Shown here: positions 46,282 to 55,921 of the stretch, piece after piece | How the letters are laid out: each line of letters begins with the position of its first letter | Position numbering within the stretch: position 1 is the stretch's first letter | Source: G965216255 sp965216255 | GTDB taxonomy: Bacteria; Bacteroidota; Rhodothermia; Rhodothermales; Bin80 | Direction: 5' to 3' | Assembly (NCBI GenBank): GCA_965216255.1 | Contig: OZ244148.1 | Location: 2,542,001 to 2,606,000, forward strand | Length of the DNA stretch: 64,000 nucleotides | Notes under the pieces: generated by a model | Database searches by the model: none | Seen by the model: the letters and a program-made list of their open reading frames with translations, nothing else | Told to the model about the DNA's origin: nothing | Made by a program: the position numbers and the translations under genes

Positions 46282-46737
46282 TTACAAAACCCCACGGAAG
46301 CTGTTCCAAAACATAAGCACCAGGATGACGAGCCACAGCAGGTGACCAATGCCAACCGTAATCGCCACGCGCTTGGCATACGTCGCACCATCGCCCTCGC
46401 CGTCAATGGCCTCTCGCAGGCCCTTCCAGGCAGGGCGAATGAGCCCATACTGCACGACCACCAACACCACGATGAGCATGGACGCAGTATGGTACTGGAT
46501 CTGACCTCGATATCCGCCGCCGAGTCCGAGTACCACCATGGAAAACAGAAACGTGAGCAGTATAAATATGCCCATTAGGTGCACCGTCCGCCCGACATCG
46601 CGCGCGAGCGTACGTCCGGCTTCCTGCCCCGCACCGAGCGCAGTTCGAGCCTGCGCGGCCAGCCTGAGCCCCAGTCCGAACCACGCCGCACCGGTTAGCA
46701 CGTGCATAACAACGAAGACTACATGGATAAAGCGCAT
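46282..46737 (-). CDS. Four-helix membrane protein of unknown function
   Basis: 151 aa with four hydrophobic helices (VVFVVMHVLTGAAWFGLGL, LMGIFILLTFLFSMVVLGL, TASMLIVVLVVVQYGLI, VGIGHLLWLVILVLMFW). Conserved-looking His residues sit in helices 1 and 4, reminiscent of CopD/DUF-type cytochrome-like membrane proteins, but no haem or copper motif is certain. It lies between the CsbD-like gene and fadE on the same strand. Confidence 0.7.
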   Translation of the reverse strand: MRFIHVVFVVMHVLTGAAWFGLGLRLAAQARTALGAGQEAGRTLARDVGRTVHLMGIFILLTFLFSMVVLGLGGGYRGQIQYHTASMLIVVLVVVQYGLIRPAWKGLREAIDGEGDGATYAKRVAITVGIGHLLWLVILVLMFWNSFRGVL

Positions 46738-46782
46738 GGAGTTGCCACCACTATGTAGTTGAGCAGAAATTAGGGTCCTGAG

Positions 46783-49236
46783 TCAAACCGTAGCAGGTTC
46801 CGCGGGCTGATGGTGCCGCCGGTAAACGTCGACATTGAATGCATCTACCTGAATGGCGTCCCATCGTGCGGCTTCCGCTGCTTCGAGCAAGTTCCTTTCG
46901 TCTTCCGTGATTATCCCGGCCTCCACTGCCTTCCCTGACATATCCTCGCCGCGTACAAGTCGGCCGGCCCTGACAGCGCGAGAGATCCGGACACTCACGA
47001 CATCGGCTTCCACCGCAAGCGCGAAGGCCCGCTGAAGCGTACCCATGGCCTGATCCTCTTCCGTGGGCACATAACATCCCCGGGTCAGCCGTTCTCGCTG
47101 GGGACCCGGCGTCTGCATGTGGTGCGCGACCCGGCCGCCAGTCGCATCACTGGGACCGTGCGAAAGGGCATTTAGTCGCCACCACATGAATGCCGGCCCG
47201 CGCAATAACCACGTGATACCCGCAATGGGCAGGTTCTTCAGCAATCCTTCGAAGGCGGCCTGCATGCGTGCGAATGCGAAGTCCATGGCCCACTTGAAAT
47301 AAGGCAGATCCTCCTGCCTGCGTCCCTCCGCTTCGAACCGGCGTATCGTGGCAGCAGCCAGGTACATCCAGGAAAAAATATCCGCAAATCTGCCGGTAAC
47401 TTTCTCCCTGCGCTTGAGCATGCCCCCAAGGCCCGCCATGGCAAGGTCCGCCAGGAAGGCAAAGGACGCGGAGGCCCAACCAAGCTTGCGTAGATATCTT
47501 GCTGCGGGCCCGCGTACCGGTACCCGCTGGAGTCGGCCCCGTGTCAGGCCAAGAAGCACGCACCTAAATGCATTGCGAATCACATGCCCAGCATGACCCC
47601 AGATAGCATGGTCAAAGTCCCGCAGATCGTTCGCCTCCAGCGCCTGGATGGCTTTATACGCCCATGGATGACACCGAATGGCGCCCTGCCCAAAGATGAT
47701 CAGGGTGCGCGTCAAGATGTTGGCCCCCTCCACCGTGATCACAATCGGGGTGGCGACAAAGGCACTGGCCATAAGGTTGCGAGGACCACTGGAAATGGCG
47801 TTGCCACCCAGAATGTCCATCGCGTCCATGATGGCCTGCCGGCAGAGTTCCGTCAGGTTGTACTTCACCATCGCCGTTACGACGGCCGGAGCCGCACCCT
47901 GGTCAATCGCCCCGAGCGTATAAGTACGAGCAGCTTCCGCTACGTAGGCGAACCCGCCAATACGGGCCAGCGGCTCCTCGATGCCTTCGAACTTGCCAAT
48001 CGGCAGCCCAAACTGCTTGCGCACCGCCGCGTGAGCGCTGCTCACCAGGAATGCAGTCTTGATTCCACCCGTAGCTACGGCAGGCAGCGAAATCCCCCTT
48101 CCCGCAGCCAAGGACTCCATGAGCATCTGCCAGCCCCGCCCGGCCCCTTCGGCGCCCCCTATGATGGCTTCTACGGGCACTATAACACCATGCCCTTCGG
48201 TTGGTCCATTGGCGAAGGGCACACCAAGCGGGTCATGCCGGTGGCCAATCACCACTCCGGGCGTATCTGTCGGTATTAGCGCACACGTGATGCCCGGACG
48301 CTCCCCCTTGCCAAGCAGGTTTTCTGGATCGCGCAGCTTGAAGGCCAGGCCCAGAACCCCGGAGATAGGGGCGAGCGTGATGTAGCGCTTCTTCCACTCC
48401 AAACGGAGTTTGAGCTGGCCATCCGCATCGGCAAACACCGTCCCGCTTGCCGTAATGGCACCGGCGTCGGATCCCGCCTGGGGTTCTGTTAGCGCAAAAG
48501 CCGGAATCAGCCCCGCATCAGCGAGCCGCGGCAGGTAGTAGTCACGCTGCTGTTCCGTGCCATAGTGGATGAGCAGCTCCGCCGGCCCCAGAGAATTGGG
48601 CACCATGACCGTGGTAGCAAGCGGGCCGCACCGTGAGTTTAGCTTCATCACAACGGCGCTGTTGGCCCGTGCCGTCAGCTCGAGCCCCCCGTACTTTTTC
48701 GGGATGATCATCCCGAAAAATTTCTCGCGCGCAATAATGTCCCAGGCCGCCTCGGGAAGCTCGCGCGTCTTCCAGAGCTCCCAATCCTCTGTCACGCGGC
48801 AGAGTTCTTCCACGGGGCCGTCCAGGAATGCCTGCTCTTCGTCTGTCAGGCATGGGTAAGGCTCGGCAAGCATCCTGGCGAAGTCAGGACGCCCCGAAAA
48901 CAGCTCACCCTCCATCCATACGGTTCCGGCCCGAATGGCCACCTTTTCCGTCTCCGAAATCCGGGGCAATAGGCCCGTAGCCCGTACCAGTCCCATAAGG
49001 GGGCGTGTCAGGAGCGTGCGCCGCAGGGGCAATAGCACCAGTAGCAGACTGATAGCAAGCCATACGGCCACTACCGCTGTCGATGCTCCGATGCCGAATA
49101 GCAGGACCAATCCTGCCAGCAGCCACACCCACAGGCGCGCTCCAACATATCCGAGTATAAGAACCAGCACCGCGACGTTAGCCGCAGCCCACCCGGGCGC
49201 GGACGACAGAACATCGAAGAAGGGCCAATCGGTCAT
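46783..49236 (-). CDS. fadE: FadE-type acyl-CoA dehydrogenase
   Basis: 817 aa, the size of E. coli FadE (814). Two or three N-terminal membrane helices come first (AANVAVLVLILGYVGARLWVWLLAGLVLLFGIG), then the acyl-CoA dehydrogenase core (FALTEPQAGSDAGAITASG; YNLTELCRQAIMDAMDILGGNAIS) and a C-terminal DUF1974-like extension. It catalyses the first oxidation of beta-oxidation at the inner membrane. It lies 30 bp downstream of the thiolase gene in the fad operon. Confidence 0.95.
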   Translation of the reverse strand: MTDWPFFDVLSSAPGWAAANVAVLVLILGYVGARLWVWLLAGLVLLFGIGASTAVVAVWLAISLLLVLLPLRRTLLTRPLMGLVRATGLLPRISETEKVAIRAGTVWMEGELFSGRPDFARMLAEPYPCLTDEEQAFLDGPVEELCRVTEDWELWKTRELPEAAWDIIAREKFFGMIIPKKYGGLELTARANSAVVMKLNSRCGPLATTVMVPNSLGPAELLIHYGTEQQRDYYLPRLADAGLIPAFALTEPQAGSDAGAITASGTVFADADGQLKLRLEWKKRYITLAPISGVLGLAFKLRDPENLLGKGERPGITCALIPTDTPGVVIGHRHDPLGVPFANGPTEGHGVIVPVEAIIGGAEGAGRGWQMLMESLAAGRGISLPAVATGGIKTAFLVSSAHAAVRKQFGLPIGKFEGIEEPLARIGGFAYVAEAARTYTLGAIDQGAAPAVVTAMVKYNLTELCRQAIMDAMDILGGNAISSGPRNLMASAFVATPIVITVEGANILTRTLIIFGQGAIRCHPWAYKAIQALEANDLRDFDHAIWGHAGHVIRNAFRCVLLGLTRGRLQRVPVRGPAARYLRKLGWASASFAFLADLAMAGLGGMLKRREKVTGRFADIFSWMYLAAATIRRFEAEGRRQEDLPYFKWAMDFAFARMQAAFEGLLKNLPIAGITWLLRGPAFMWWRLNALSHGPSDATGGRVAHHMQTPGPQRERLTRGCYVPTEEDQAMGTLQRAFALAVEADVVSVRISRAVRAGRLVRGEDMSGKAVEAGIITEDERNLLEAAEAARWDAIQVDAFNVDVYRRHHQPAEPATV

Positions 49237-49266
49237 GGCTTTGAATGTCAGTAGTCTGCGCGGGAC

Positions 49267-50457
49267 CTACCGCATCAGGTTCTCAAGTACGGCGGCCGCG
49301 CCCATGCCGCCACCAATGCACATCGTGCAGAGCCCGTATCGTACACCCCTGCGCTTCATTTCATGGAGCAGCGTGGCCGTCAGCTTCGCCCCCGTGCATC
49401 CCAGCGGATGCCCAAGCGCCACAGCGCCGCCGTTTACATTTACGATAGATTCATCCAGGCCCACCTCCTGTATCACGGCCAGCGCCTGGGCTGCGAAGGC
49501 CTCGTTTAGCTCGATAAGACCAATATCCGCGAGCGTAAGAGCGCACTGCTTCAGTACCTTCGCGATGGCGTCCACCGGACCAATACCCATGACCTCCGGA
49601 GCTACGCCTGCGACGGCATACCCTACCATCTGCGCCATAGGATCAAGACCAAGGTCGCGCATCATGGATCCGCGCATTACGACGGCCGCCGCCGCACCGT
49701 CGGACATCTGCGACGAATTGCCGGCCGTAACGGTACCGCCGCGCCTGAAAACAGGTCGCAAGCTGGACAAGACCTCCATGGACGTATCGCTTCTGGGGCC
49801 CTCATCCACGCGCATTGTGGTTGTAATCGTTGGCGTCCTTCCCGCCTCGAAGGTGCTGCTGGTTACCTCTAACGGCACAATCTCTTCTTCGAACCGGCCC
49901 GCGCCCATCGCGTCCACGGCCCGCTGGTGTGACTGCAGAGAAAAGCGGTCTTGCTCATACCGCGCGATTCCGTAGCGCTCCGCCAAGTTTTCAGCCGTGT
50001 TGCCCATGGAAATGTATACTTCCGGCCGCGCCTCTGCCATGTCGGGATCAGGCTGAAAATAATAGCCGCTCATGGGCACGAGACTCATGGATTCAGTACC
50101 ACCGGCCACTACGCAGTCCGCGTGACCCGCCGCTATGGCCTGGAAGGCCATAGCGATGGTCTGAAGCCCAGAGGAGCAGAATCTGTTTATGGTGGCTCCC
50201 GGTACACTGTCGGGCAGCCCCGCCTGTCCGGCGATGATCCGGGCTACATTCATGCCCTGCGAGCCCTCCGGGAAGGCACACCCCATGAGCACGTCATCCA
50301 CGCAGGCGGGATCCAGGCCACGGGCCCGGCGCACTGCTTCACGTACCACGGCTGCACCCATTTGCTCGGGGCGCATGTGGCAGAGCGTTCCGCGCCTGGC
50401 CTTGCCTGTGGCCGTCCGCACAGATGCTACGATATAGGCTGTATTGTCCACGTCCAT
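49267..50457 (-). CDS. fadA: Acetyl-CoA acyltransferase (3-ketoacyl-CoA thiolase)
   Basis: 396 aa. The nucleophile Cys is in INRFCSSGLQTIAMAFQAI, the catalytic His in ALGHPLGCTGAKLT and the second Cys in LCTMCIGGGMGAA. It cleaves 3-ketoacyl-CoA to acetyl-CoA and a shortened acyl-CoA. It follows fadB by 30 bp and precedes fadE by 30 bp. Confidence 0.95.
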   Translation of the reverse strand: MDVDNTAYIVASVRTATGKARRGTLCHMRPEQMGAAVVREAVRRARGLDPACVDDVLMGCAFPEGSQGMNVARIIAGQAGLPDSVPGATINRFCSSGLQTIAMAFQAIAAGHADCVVAGGTESMSLVPMSGYYFQPDPDMAEARPEVYISMGNTAENLAERYGIARYEQDRFSLQSHQRAVDAMGAGRFEEEIVPLEVTSSTFEAGRTPTITTTMRVDEGPRSDTSMEVLSSLRPVFRRGGTVTAGNSSQMSDGAAAAVVMRGSMMRDLGLDPMAQMVGYAVAGVAPEVMGIGPVDAIAKVLKQCALTLADIGLIELNEAFAAQALAVIQEVGLDESIVNVNGGAVALGHPLGCTGAKLTATLLHEMKRRGVRYGLCTMCIGGGMGAAAVLENLMR

Positions 50458-50487
50458 CCTTTTTCTTGCAGTTGTGCCACTACGGCC

Positions 50488-52845
50488 TTAGTTACGCACC
50501 GGCTTGTTCGTCGTCAAGAGCCCGCGGATCCGTTCCTGGGTCTTGTGCTCACCGAGAAGTCCCAGGAATACTTCCCGCTCAAGGTCCAGCAGATAGGCTT
50601 CAGATACCTCCTGCGGCCCGGACAGGTTGCCACCCGTAATTACGTGGGCCAGGCGACCGGCAAGGAATCGGTCGTAGTCGGTGATGTACCGGCCCTGGTG
50701 CATTTGGTAAACGCCCATCTGCATGGCTGCATACCCCGGACGCCCAAGAACACGTATGGGCGCGAAAACCGAGGGCATATACCCCTGCTCGGAGAGCCGG
50801 ATGACCTCCTGCGCGGCCACATGAAAGCGGCGGTCCATATTCATGACTACCGGCGCATGCTGCGGTAGAAATCCCATCTCTTGTGCCTGCCTCGCACTGG
50901 CGGCCACGCTGGCCGTGGCGACAATTTCGAAGTACTTGCGCACGAAGGCCTGCAAGTCGCTGTCATAGCCTACGCTCTCGCGGGCCGCGCGTGCTGCTAG
51001 CCGCATGGTACCGGTACCTGCCGGGATGAGCCCCACGCCCAACTCCACGAGCCCTAGGTAGGACTCCGCTGCCGCCACAGGATGGGGCGAGGCCATGACC
51101 AGTTCACACCCCCCTCCCAGAGCCCGCTGGTGCACGGCTACGACGACGGGCTTGGCCGCATAGTGCACCCGCTGCATCGTCTGCTGGAATGCCACGATAT
51201 AGCGATCCAGCAGCTTGAAGTCTCCCTGCTCAAGGGCAAACGCCATCTCCATGAGATTCGCGCCGACCGAGAAATGCGCGCCCTCGTTGCCTATAATGAG
51301 GCCCCGGATGTCCCGGTCCCTCTCTACCCGATCAATAGCAGCCACAATACCTTCGATTACGCGCCGTCCCAGGGTATTGGCCTTCGAACGAAATTCTAGG
51401 AGGACCACGCCGTCTCCCAAATCTCGCAGCCCAGCTTCGGCATTGGACCATATCTCCGGCCGGCGCGCGATCGGTATCTCGTCACTCGGCTCCTCAACCG
51501 CTTCGAAAGCTCTTGCGGCCGGTGAATAGACCATGCAATTCTCCGCGGCGTAGAACGAAGGGTTTTCGCGACGCTCCATCTCGCGCACCCAGTCGGGAAC
51601 AGGAATTGCGCGCGAATCCATGTCGCGCAGGACGCGGCGAAAGCCAAGAATGTCCCACGATTCAAAGGGGCCTTTCTTCCAACCGAAGCCCCACCGGACG
51701 GCCTGATCCAGGCGGGCCGGACTATTGGTGATTTCACCCAGGCGCCGGGAAGCGTAGGCCATCGTATCCAGCATCGTCTCCCGAAAGAACGTCCCCGCGC
51801 GCCCTTCGTCTTCGTACAGCGCGCGCATGCGCGCGGCCACGTTGCCCATTGCCTTCCAGGCCTTGAGGTCGCCCACATCCATTGGCTGGGGCGAGGTGTA
51901 CTCCAGCGTCACCTGATCGAGGGACAGAATACTGCGGCCTTCCTTTCGATAGAAGCCCGCCCTGGTCTTGGCCCCCAGTGCACCGCGTTCCACGAGTCTA
52001 TCTAGTAGAGCGGGGCTGCGAAAGCGCTCCCGACTCTCATCCTCGCGCACACTGTCATAAAGGTTTGCCGCTACCAGACGCATGACATCCAGGCCAACCA
52101 CGTCGGCAGTACGAAAGGTGGCCGACTTGGGTCTTCCAACGAGCGGGCCAGTCAGGGCGTCGATCTCTTCAATAGAATATTCGCCGCGCACAACGTAGTC
52201 AATGGCTCCCATCATGGTGTAGATGCCAATCCGGTTACCAATAAAGTACGGCACGTCATTGGCAATGACGGTCCCTTTGCCAAGGTGCACGCGACCGAAC
52301 CATTCCACCCGGCGCAGGATGGACGATTCGGTATCGGCCGTCGGCACAAGCTCCAGCAGCTTGAGGTAGCGGGGCGGGTTGAAGAAGTGTGTGCCCAGCA
52401 CACGGCGCCGGAAACCATCGCCGAGGCCGTCTACGATGTCGCGTATCGGAATACCGCTGGTATTCGTGGAAACCACGGCATCGGCCCGGGCATATTGCTC
52501 CACCCGACTCATCACCTGGCGCTTGACATCCAGCCGCTCCACCACGGCTTCTACAACCCAGTCCACTTCGGAGACCCAGCCGAAATCATCCTCGAAATTG
52601 CCGAGCGTTACCCGTTGCACGACATCCTTTGCGAAGAACGGATCCGGCTTTAGCCGTGTGGCCGCCTTGAAGTATTTCTCCACAACAGCGTTTCGATCTC
52701 CTCCCTCCTTGGCCGGCAGATCCAGTAGATAGACCCTCAGTCCGGCATTCGCGAGGTGCGCGGCAATTTGCGCACCCATGGTACCTGCGCCGAGAACGGC
52801 AGCCGTGAGAAATGGCTTGTGGGCAAAAAAGGTGCCGTGTCCCAT
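50488..52845 (-). CDS. fadB: Bifunctional 3-hydroxyacyl-CoA dehydrogenase / enoyl-CoA hydratase (FadB/FadN type)
   Basis: 785 aa from ATG 52845 (MGHGTFFAHKPFLTAAVLGAG). The dehydrogenase half comes first: AVLGAGTMGAQIAAHLANAG (NAD loop), STNTSGIPIRDI and HFFNPPRYLKLLELVP. The C-terminal crotonase half has GNEGAHFSVGANLMEM and HQRALGGGCELVMAS...GLVELGVGLIPAGTG. This dehydrogenase-first order matches FadN-type proteins, the reverse of E. coli FadB. An in-frame ATG at 52899 would add an unrelated leader. It is the first gene of the fadB-fadA-fadE operon. Confidence 0.93.
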   Translation of the reverse strand: MGHGTFFAHKPFLTAAVLGAGTMGAQIAAHLANAGLRVYLLDLPAKEGGDRNAVVEKYFKAATRLKPDPFFAKDVVQRVTLGNFEDDFGWVSEVDWVVEAVVERLDVKRQVMSRVEQYARADAVVSTNTSGIPIRDIVDGLGDGFRRRVLGTHFFNPPRYLKLLELVPTADTESSILRRVEWFGRVHLGKGTVIANDVPYFIGNRIGIYTMMGAIDYVVRGEYSIEEIDALTGPLVGRPKSATFRTADVVGLDVMRLVAANLYDSVREDESRERFRSPALLDRLVERGALGAKTRAGFYRKEGRSILSLDQVTLEYTSPQPMDVGDLKAWKAMGNVAARMRALYEDEGRAGTFFRETMLDTMAYASRRLGEITNSPARLDQAVRWGFGWKKGPFESWDILGFRRVLRDMDSRAIPVPDWVREMERRENPSFYAAENCMVYSPAARAFEAVEEPSDEIPIARRPEIWSNAEAGLRDLGDGVVLLEFRSKANTLGRRVIEGIVAAIDRVERDRDIRGLIIGNEGAHFSVGANLMEMAFALEQGDFKLLDRYIVAFQQTMQRVHYAAKPVVVAVHQRALGGGCELVMASPHPVAAAESYLGLVELGVGLIPAGTGTMRLAARAARESVGYDSDLQAFVRKYFEIVATASVAASARQAQEMGFLPQHAPVVMNMDRRFHVAAQEVIRLSEQGYMPSVFAPIRVLGRPGYAAMQMGVYQMHQGRYITDYDRFLAGRLAHVITGGNLSGPQEVSEAYLLDLEREVFLGLLGEHKTQERIRGLLTTNKPVRN

Positions 52846-53080
52846 GGGAAACTTCTCAGAATGATTGCGGTGGCATGTGCCCAGAGGAGACTCGCGCATG
52901 CGCTAGAGCCAATACTAACGCTTCCTTGTGTATTACGCTACGACGAAGGCGTGAATTTAGCTCTCTAATGCAGCGTACCACGTTCTGGGCGCACGCTTGT
53001 CGGTGTGTGTGCCCGAAGGCTAGCCTGTAAACCCATCAGGAATCAAGGTCATGGCATTTTGCGTCGTATGCGGCTATGGG

Positions 53081-53880
53081 CTATGCGAAGGAAAGCCGAT
53101 GCACTTTATTGAGTAACCAAGGCAGCGGCTCATACGCTTGTGCGTAGCCCGCTGCCATGAGGTAGGGATGGTTGGCCCGGCGTCCGAGCTTAACGATGAT
53201 GTCCTGGTCTGTAATCGTAACTGTGGCACAGCCTTGGACGAGCTTGGCAAAGATCGTGCGAGCCTTAGCGGCCTCAAAGCCATGCTTGACCCGCAGGGCG
53301 AGCATCCGGTAGAGCACGCTGGCCATCAGGGTCAGCGGCAGATCCACATCGACTTTCATGGGTTCGGCGGCCCTGAGTGCGGCTAAATGGAAGAAGTCAA
53401 TGGCATCGGCAAGGGTGGTTTCGATAGTCATGCGGCGTGCATAGCGATGTGTGGCGCTGCCCTTTATCTGCTTGGTGAGCAACAAGGTGGGTCTCTCGTG
53501 GCCCAGGTCGGTGATGGCGATCTGCCGCACAGGATCGGGATAGTGGCGCAGTCGTACGTGTTCGTCGAGCGGGGGTACGATATCCTACGTTGGAGAGCGT
53601 GATGCATCTCCACAAGGGGCTTGGCCAGTAGCGCCTGCACCATCGGGGTGGAGTGGCGGCGCGGGGTGAGGAACGTGGTGCCCAAGGCATAGAGCTTCAC
53701 CAAGATTGCGTCCGTGCTCAGACGGCGGTCAAAGACCGATGCTTCCGGAAGCGTGGCGGTACGTTCGCACCCGTAGTCGACAAAGCGGAGGATTTCCTCT
53801 TGATGGGCATTGCACGCATGAGCATAGGAGCGCCTCCTGCCACAAAGGCCAGCCTTCCCTTCTGTGCCTGAGCTTGGAAA
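53081..53880 (-). pseudogene. DDE transposase remnant
   Basis: The downstream half reads VRQIAITDLGHERPTLLLTKQ, RYARRMTIETTLADAIDFFHL, MKVDVDLPLTLMASVLYRMLALRV, a pattern I know from the C-terminal half of IS4-like DDE transposases. The upstream half (EEILRFVDYGCERTATLPEASVFDRRLSTDAILVKLYALGTT) is in a different frame, with a frameshift near 53590 and a stop just above it. The N-terminus is missing. IS ends were not identified. Confidence 0.7.
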
Positions 53881-53886
53881 TCGAGG

Positions 53887-54786
53887 CTAGATCCGCTTCA
53901 GCGTCACGTTACCTACGCCCGCGTGCATTCTTAATTCCGGTCCACCGCCGTTAATTTCCCCGGAAAACGACTTCTTAAGCAGCTTGCTAGAAATCTCCAG
54001 CGGGAATTCACATGTAGCCGAACCCAGCGAGGCCGTGGCCACGATATAGACCTCCAGATCATCGGCAAGTTCGACAGTGACATTGCCGGCACCCGTGCGG
54101 AGCCTCGAATCCACCTCCGGCTGCCGGGTTATTTCTGCAAATATGTTGCCAGCTCCGGAATTGACCTCCAGACCACCCAGCATACCGCGCAACTCCACGT
54201 TGCCGGCACCCGTCCGAATACTCGCCTTTGCGATGTCCCCGTAAACCTCAATGTTGCCGGCCCCGCTTGATATGTCGACGGTGCCCTGGAGCTTTTCGAT
54301 AACGATATTGCCGGCACCCGTCTTACCGGTGATGCTCCCGTTCAACTTTGCAATGCTGACGTTGCCCGCCCCGTGTTCAAATGAAACGTTGTAAAACTCG
54401 GGCACACGCACTTCCACGTGGATTCGAAGTCTGGCCCGCTTGTGCCATTTCAGGGCACCTCGGCCGCGATCAAACCTTGAACGGACTTCGACGTCATTGC
54501 CTTTCCTGTCAAACGAGTACTCGTGTTGCTCCAGCAAGGTCTCGGCCAGTTCACTGGCTGCCGCCCCTGTAATCCGCACCAGCTCGATGCTTACGGCATC
54601 GTCAGACGCCACTTCAACCTCGATATTTCCATGGTCCAGATCCAGATACAGCGTGCCGCCTGGGCGAACGTCATACTCTTTCTTTATGACATCCCGCTCC
54701 TGCCCGGTAGCAAGCTGGACATAGCCGGGCAAGAGCGTGCTTGCCAGGTACAGTGGCCAAGCAAGGCGGCGAACAGCCGTCGGCAT
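53887..54786 (-). CDS. Secreted DUF4097 beta-helix-like protein
   Basis: 299 aa with signal peptide (MPTAVRRLAWPLYLASTLLPGY to about TGQ). The body is built of ~19-residue units with the phrase GAGNV or GAGNI (SIRTGAGNVELRGMLGG, SGAGNIFAEI, RTGAGNVTVELADD), the hallmark of DUF4097/DUF2807-type beta-strand repeats. Function is unknown; in other bacteria the family occurs with anti-sigma regulators, none of which is seen here. Confidence 0.85.
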   Translation of the reverse strand: MPTAVRRLAWPLYLASTLLPGYVQLATGQERDVIKKEYDVRPGGTLYLDLDHGNIEVEVASDDAVSIELVRITGAAASELAETLLEQHEYSFDRKGNDVEVRSRFDRGRGALKWHKRARLRIHVEVRVPEFYNVSFEHGAGNVSIAKLNGSITGKTGAGNIVIEKLQGTVDISSGAGNIEVYGDIAKASIRTGAGNVELRGMLGGLEVNSGAGNIFAEITRQPEVDSRLRTGAGNVTVELADDLEVYIVATASLGSATCEFPLEISSKLLKKSFSGEINGGGPELRMHAGVGNVTLKRI

Positions 54787-54953
54787 AACAATCCAGGCCT
54801 GTGAAGATTATTCCTTAGTTTTGCTACGGGATTTCGGAATACGGGTTGCGTTTTAGGGAGTATCCAAGCTGTTTTACCACACATACTAAGCGGTACCGCC
54901 ATGGAATCCAGGACGGTGGGCCGGGCGTTTAGTAACAGACAAAAACGTTCACA

Positions 54954-55394
54954 ATGAAAGTTACGCTGCAACGACTCGACGATGCCTTCCATTTTCTTGC
55001 CTCCAATGAGGCCGGCCACGAAGTCCATCTGGACACGGGACCCGAGGAAGGGGGGAGCGGCCAGGGAGCGGGGCCCATGCAGGCGGTCATCATGGCGCTT
55101 GGGGGCTGCAGCGCCATTGACATCGTTTTGATCTTGAAGAAGGGACGCCAGACCATAGACCGCTTCGACATAGAGATCGAGTATGAGCGGGCCACCGGCC
55201 GGCCGCCGGCACTGTTTACGGGTATTCACGTACACTACGTTCTCGCGGGCGACCTCTGCGTCGAGAAAGTGCGGCGGGCCGTAGATATGAGCATCAACAA
55301 ATATTGCTCCGTCGCCCGGATTCTCGAAAAAACGGCATCCATTACGGCTTCCTTTTCGGTAAACGGCACGCGGCATGCCCTCGTGCCTTCGTGA
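54954..55394 (+). CDS. OsmC-family protein (YhfA-like)
   Basis: 146 aa, start ATG 54954. The OsmC fold has the two redox cysteine regions MALGGCSAIDIVLILKKGRQ and NKYCSVARIL. Such proteins reduce organic hydroperoxides or are of unknown role in the YhfA branch. The 167-bp gap upstream faces the divergent DUF4097 gene. A second OsmC gene follows 44 bp downstream. Confidence 0.85.
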   Translation: MKVTLQRLDDAFHFLASNEAGHEVHLDTGPEEGGSGQGAGPMQAVIMALGGCSAIDIVLILKKGRQTIDRFDIEIEYERATGRPPALFTGIHVHYVLAGDLCVEKVRRAVDMSINKYCSVARILEKTASITASFSVNGTRHALVPS

Positions 55395-55438
55395 AGGGCA
55401 ACGCCAAATTATGCATCATCTAACCCCATTGACCAACC

Positions 55439-55873
55439 ATGATTACCCGACAATCTGAAGCCACCTGGCACGGCGACCTGCGATCTGGAAACGGCACTAT
55501 GAGAGTAGGTCGTGACGCCCAAGAGCAGAGCTTTACGTTCATCTCTCGCGCCGAGCGCAGTGAGGATGGGTACGGCCCCGAAGAACTCGTGGCCGCCGCA
55601 CTCGCAGGCTGCTATGCGATGGCCCTTTCGAACCATCTTGCCAGTTGCGGACACACGCCCGAGCGCGTGCATGCATCGGCTACGGTGCATCTTGGCCCCG
55701 ACCCGGCAGGCGGTCTTCACATTTCCAGGATCGACCTTGTAGTAAAGGCCAACGTTCCGGGGCTCGGGGAGGATACATTTCAGGAGTTTGCGGCAAAGGC
55801 CAAGACGGGCTGCCCAATCTCCAAACTGTTTGCGGGCACAACCATTGTGCTTGACGCAGCCCTAGCCAGTTAG
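55439..55873 (+). CDS. osmC: OsmC/Ohr-type peroxiredoxin
   Basis: 144 aa, start ATG 55439. Motifs ITRQSEATWHGDLRSGNGTM, GPEELVAAALAGCYAMALSNHLA (first Cys) and AKAKTGCPISKLFAG (second Cys) match the OsmC subgroup that detoxifies organic hydroperoxides. It is in tandem with another OsmC-family gene and probably shares its transcript. Confidence 0.9.
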   Translation: MITRQSEATWHGDLRSGNGTMRVGRDAQEQSFTFISRAERSEDGYGPEELVAAALAGCYAMALSNHLASCGHTPERVHASATVHLGPDPAGGLHISRIDLVVKANVPGLGEDTFQEFAAKAKTGCPISKLFAGTTIVLDAALAS

Positions 55874-55921
55874 GCAGTCTGCCAAGGGCTGAGGATAGCT
55901 CCTATCTGAAACCGGGCGCCC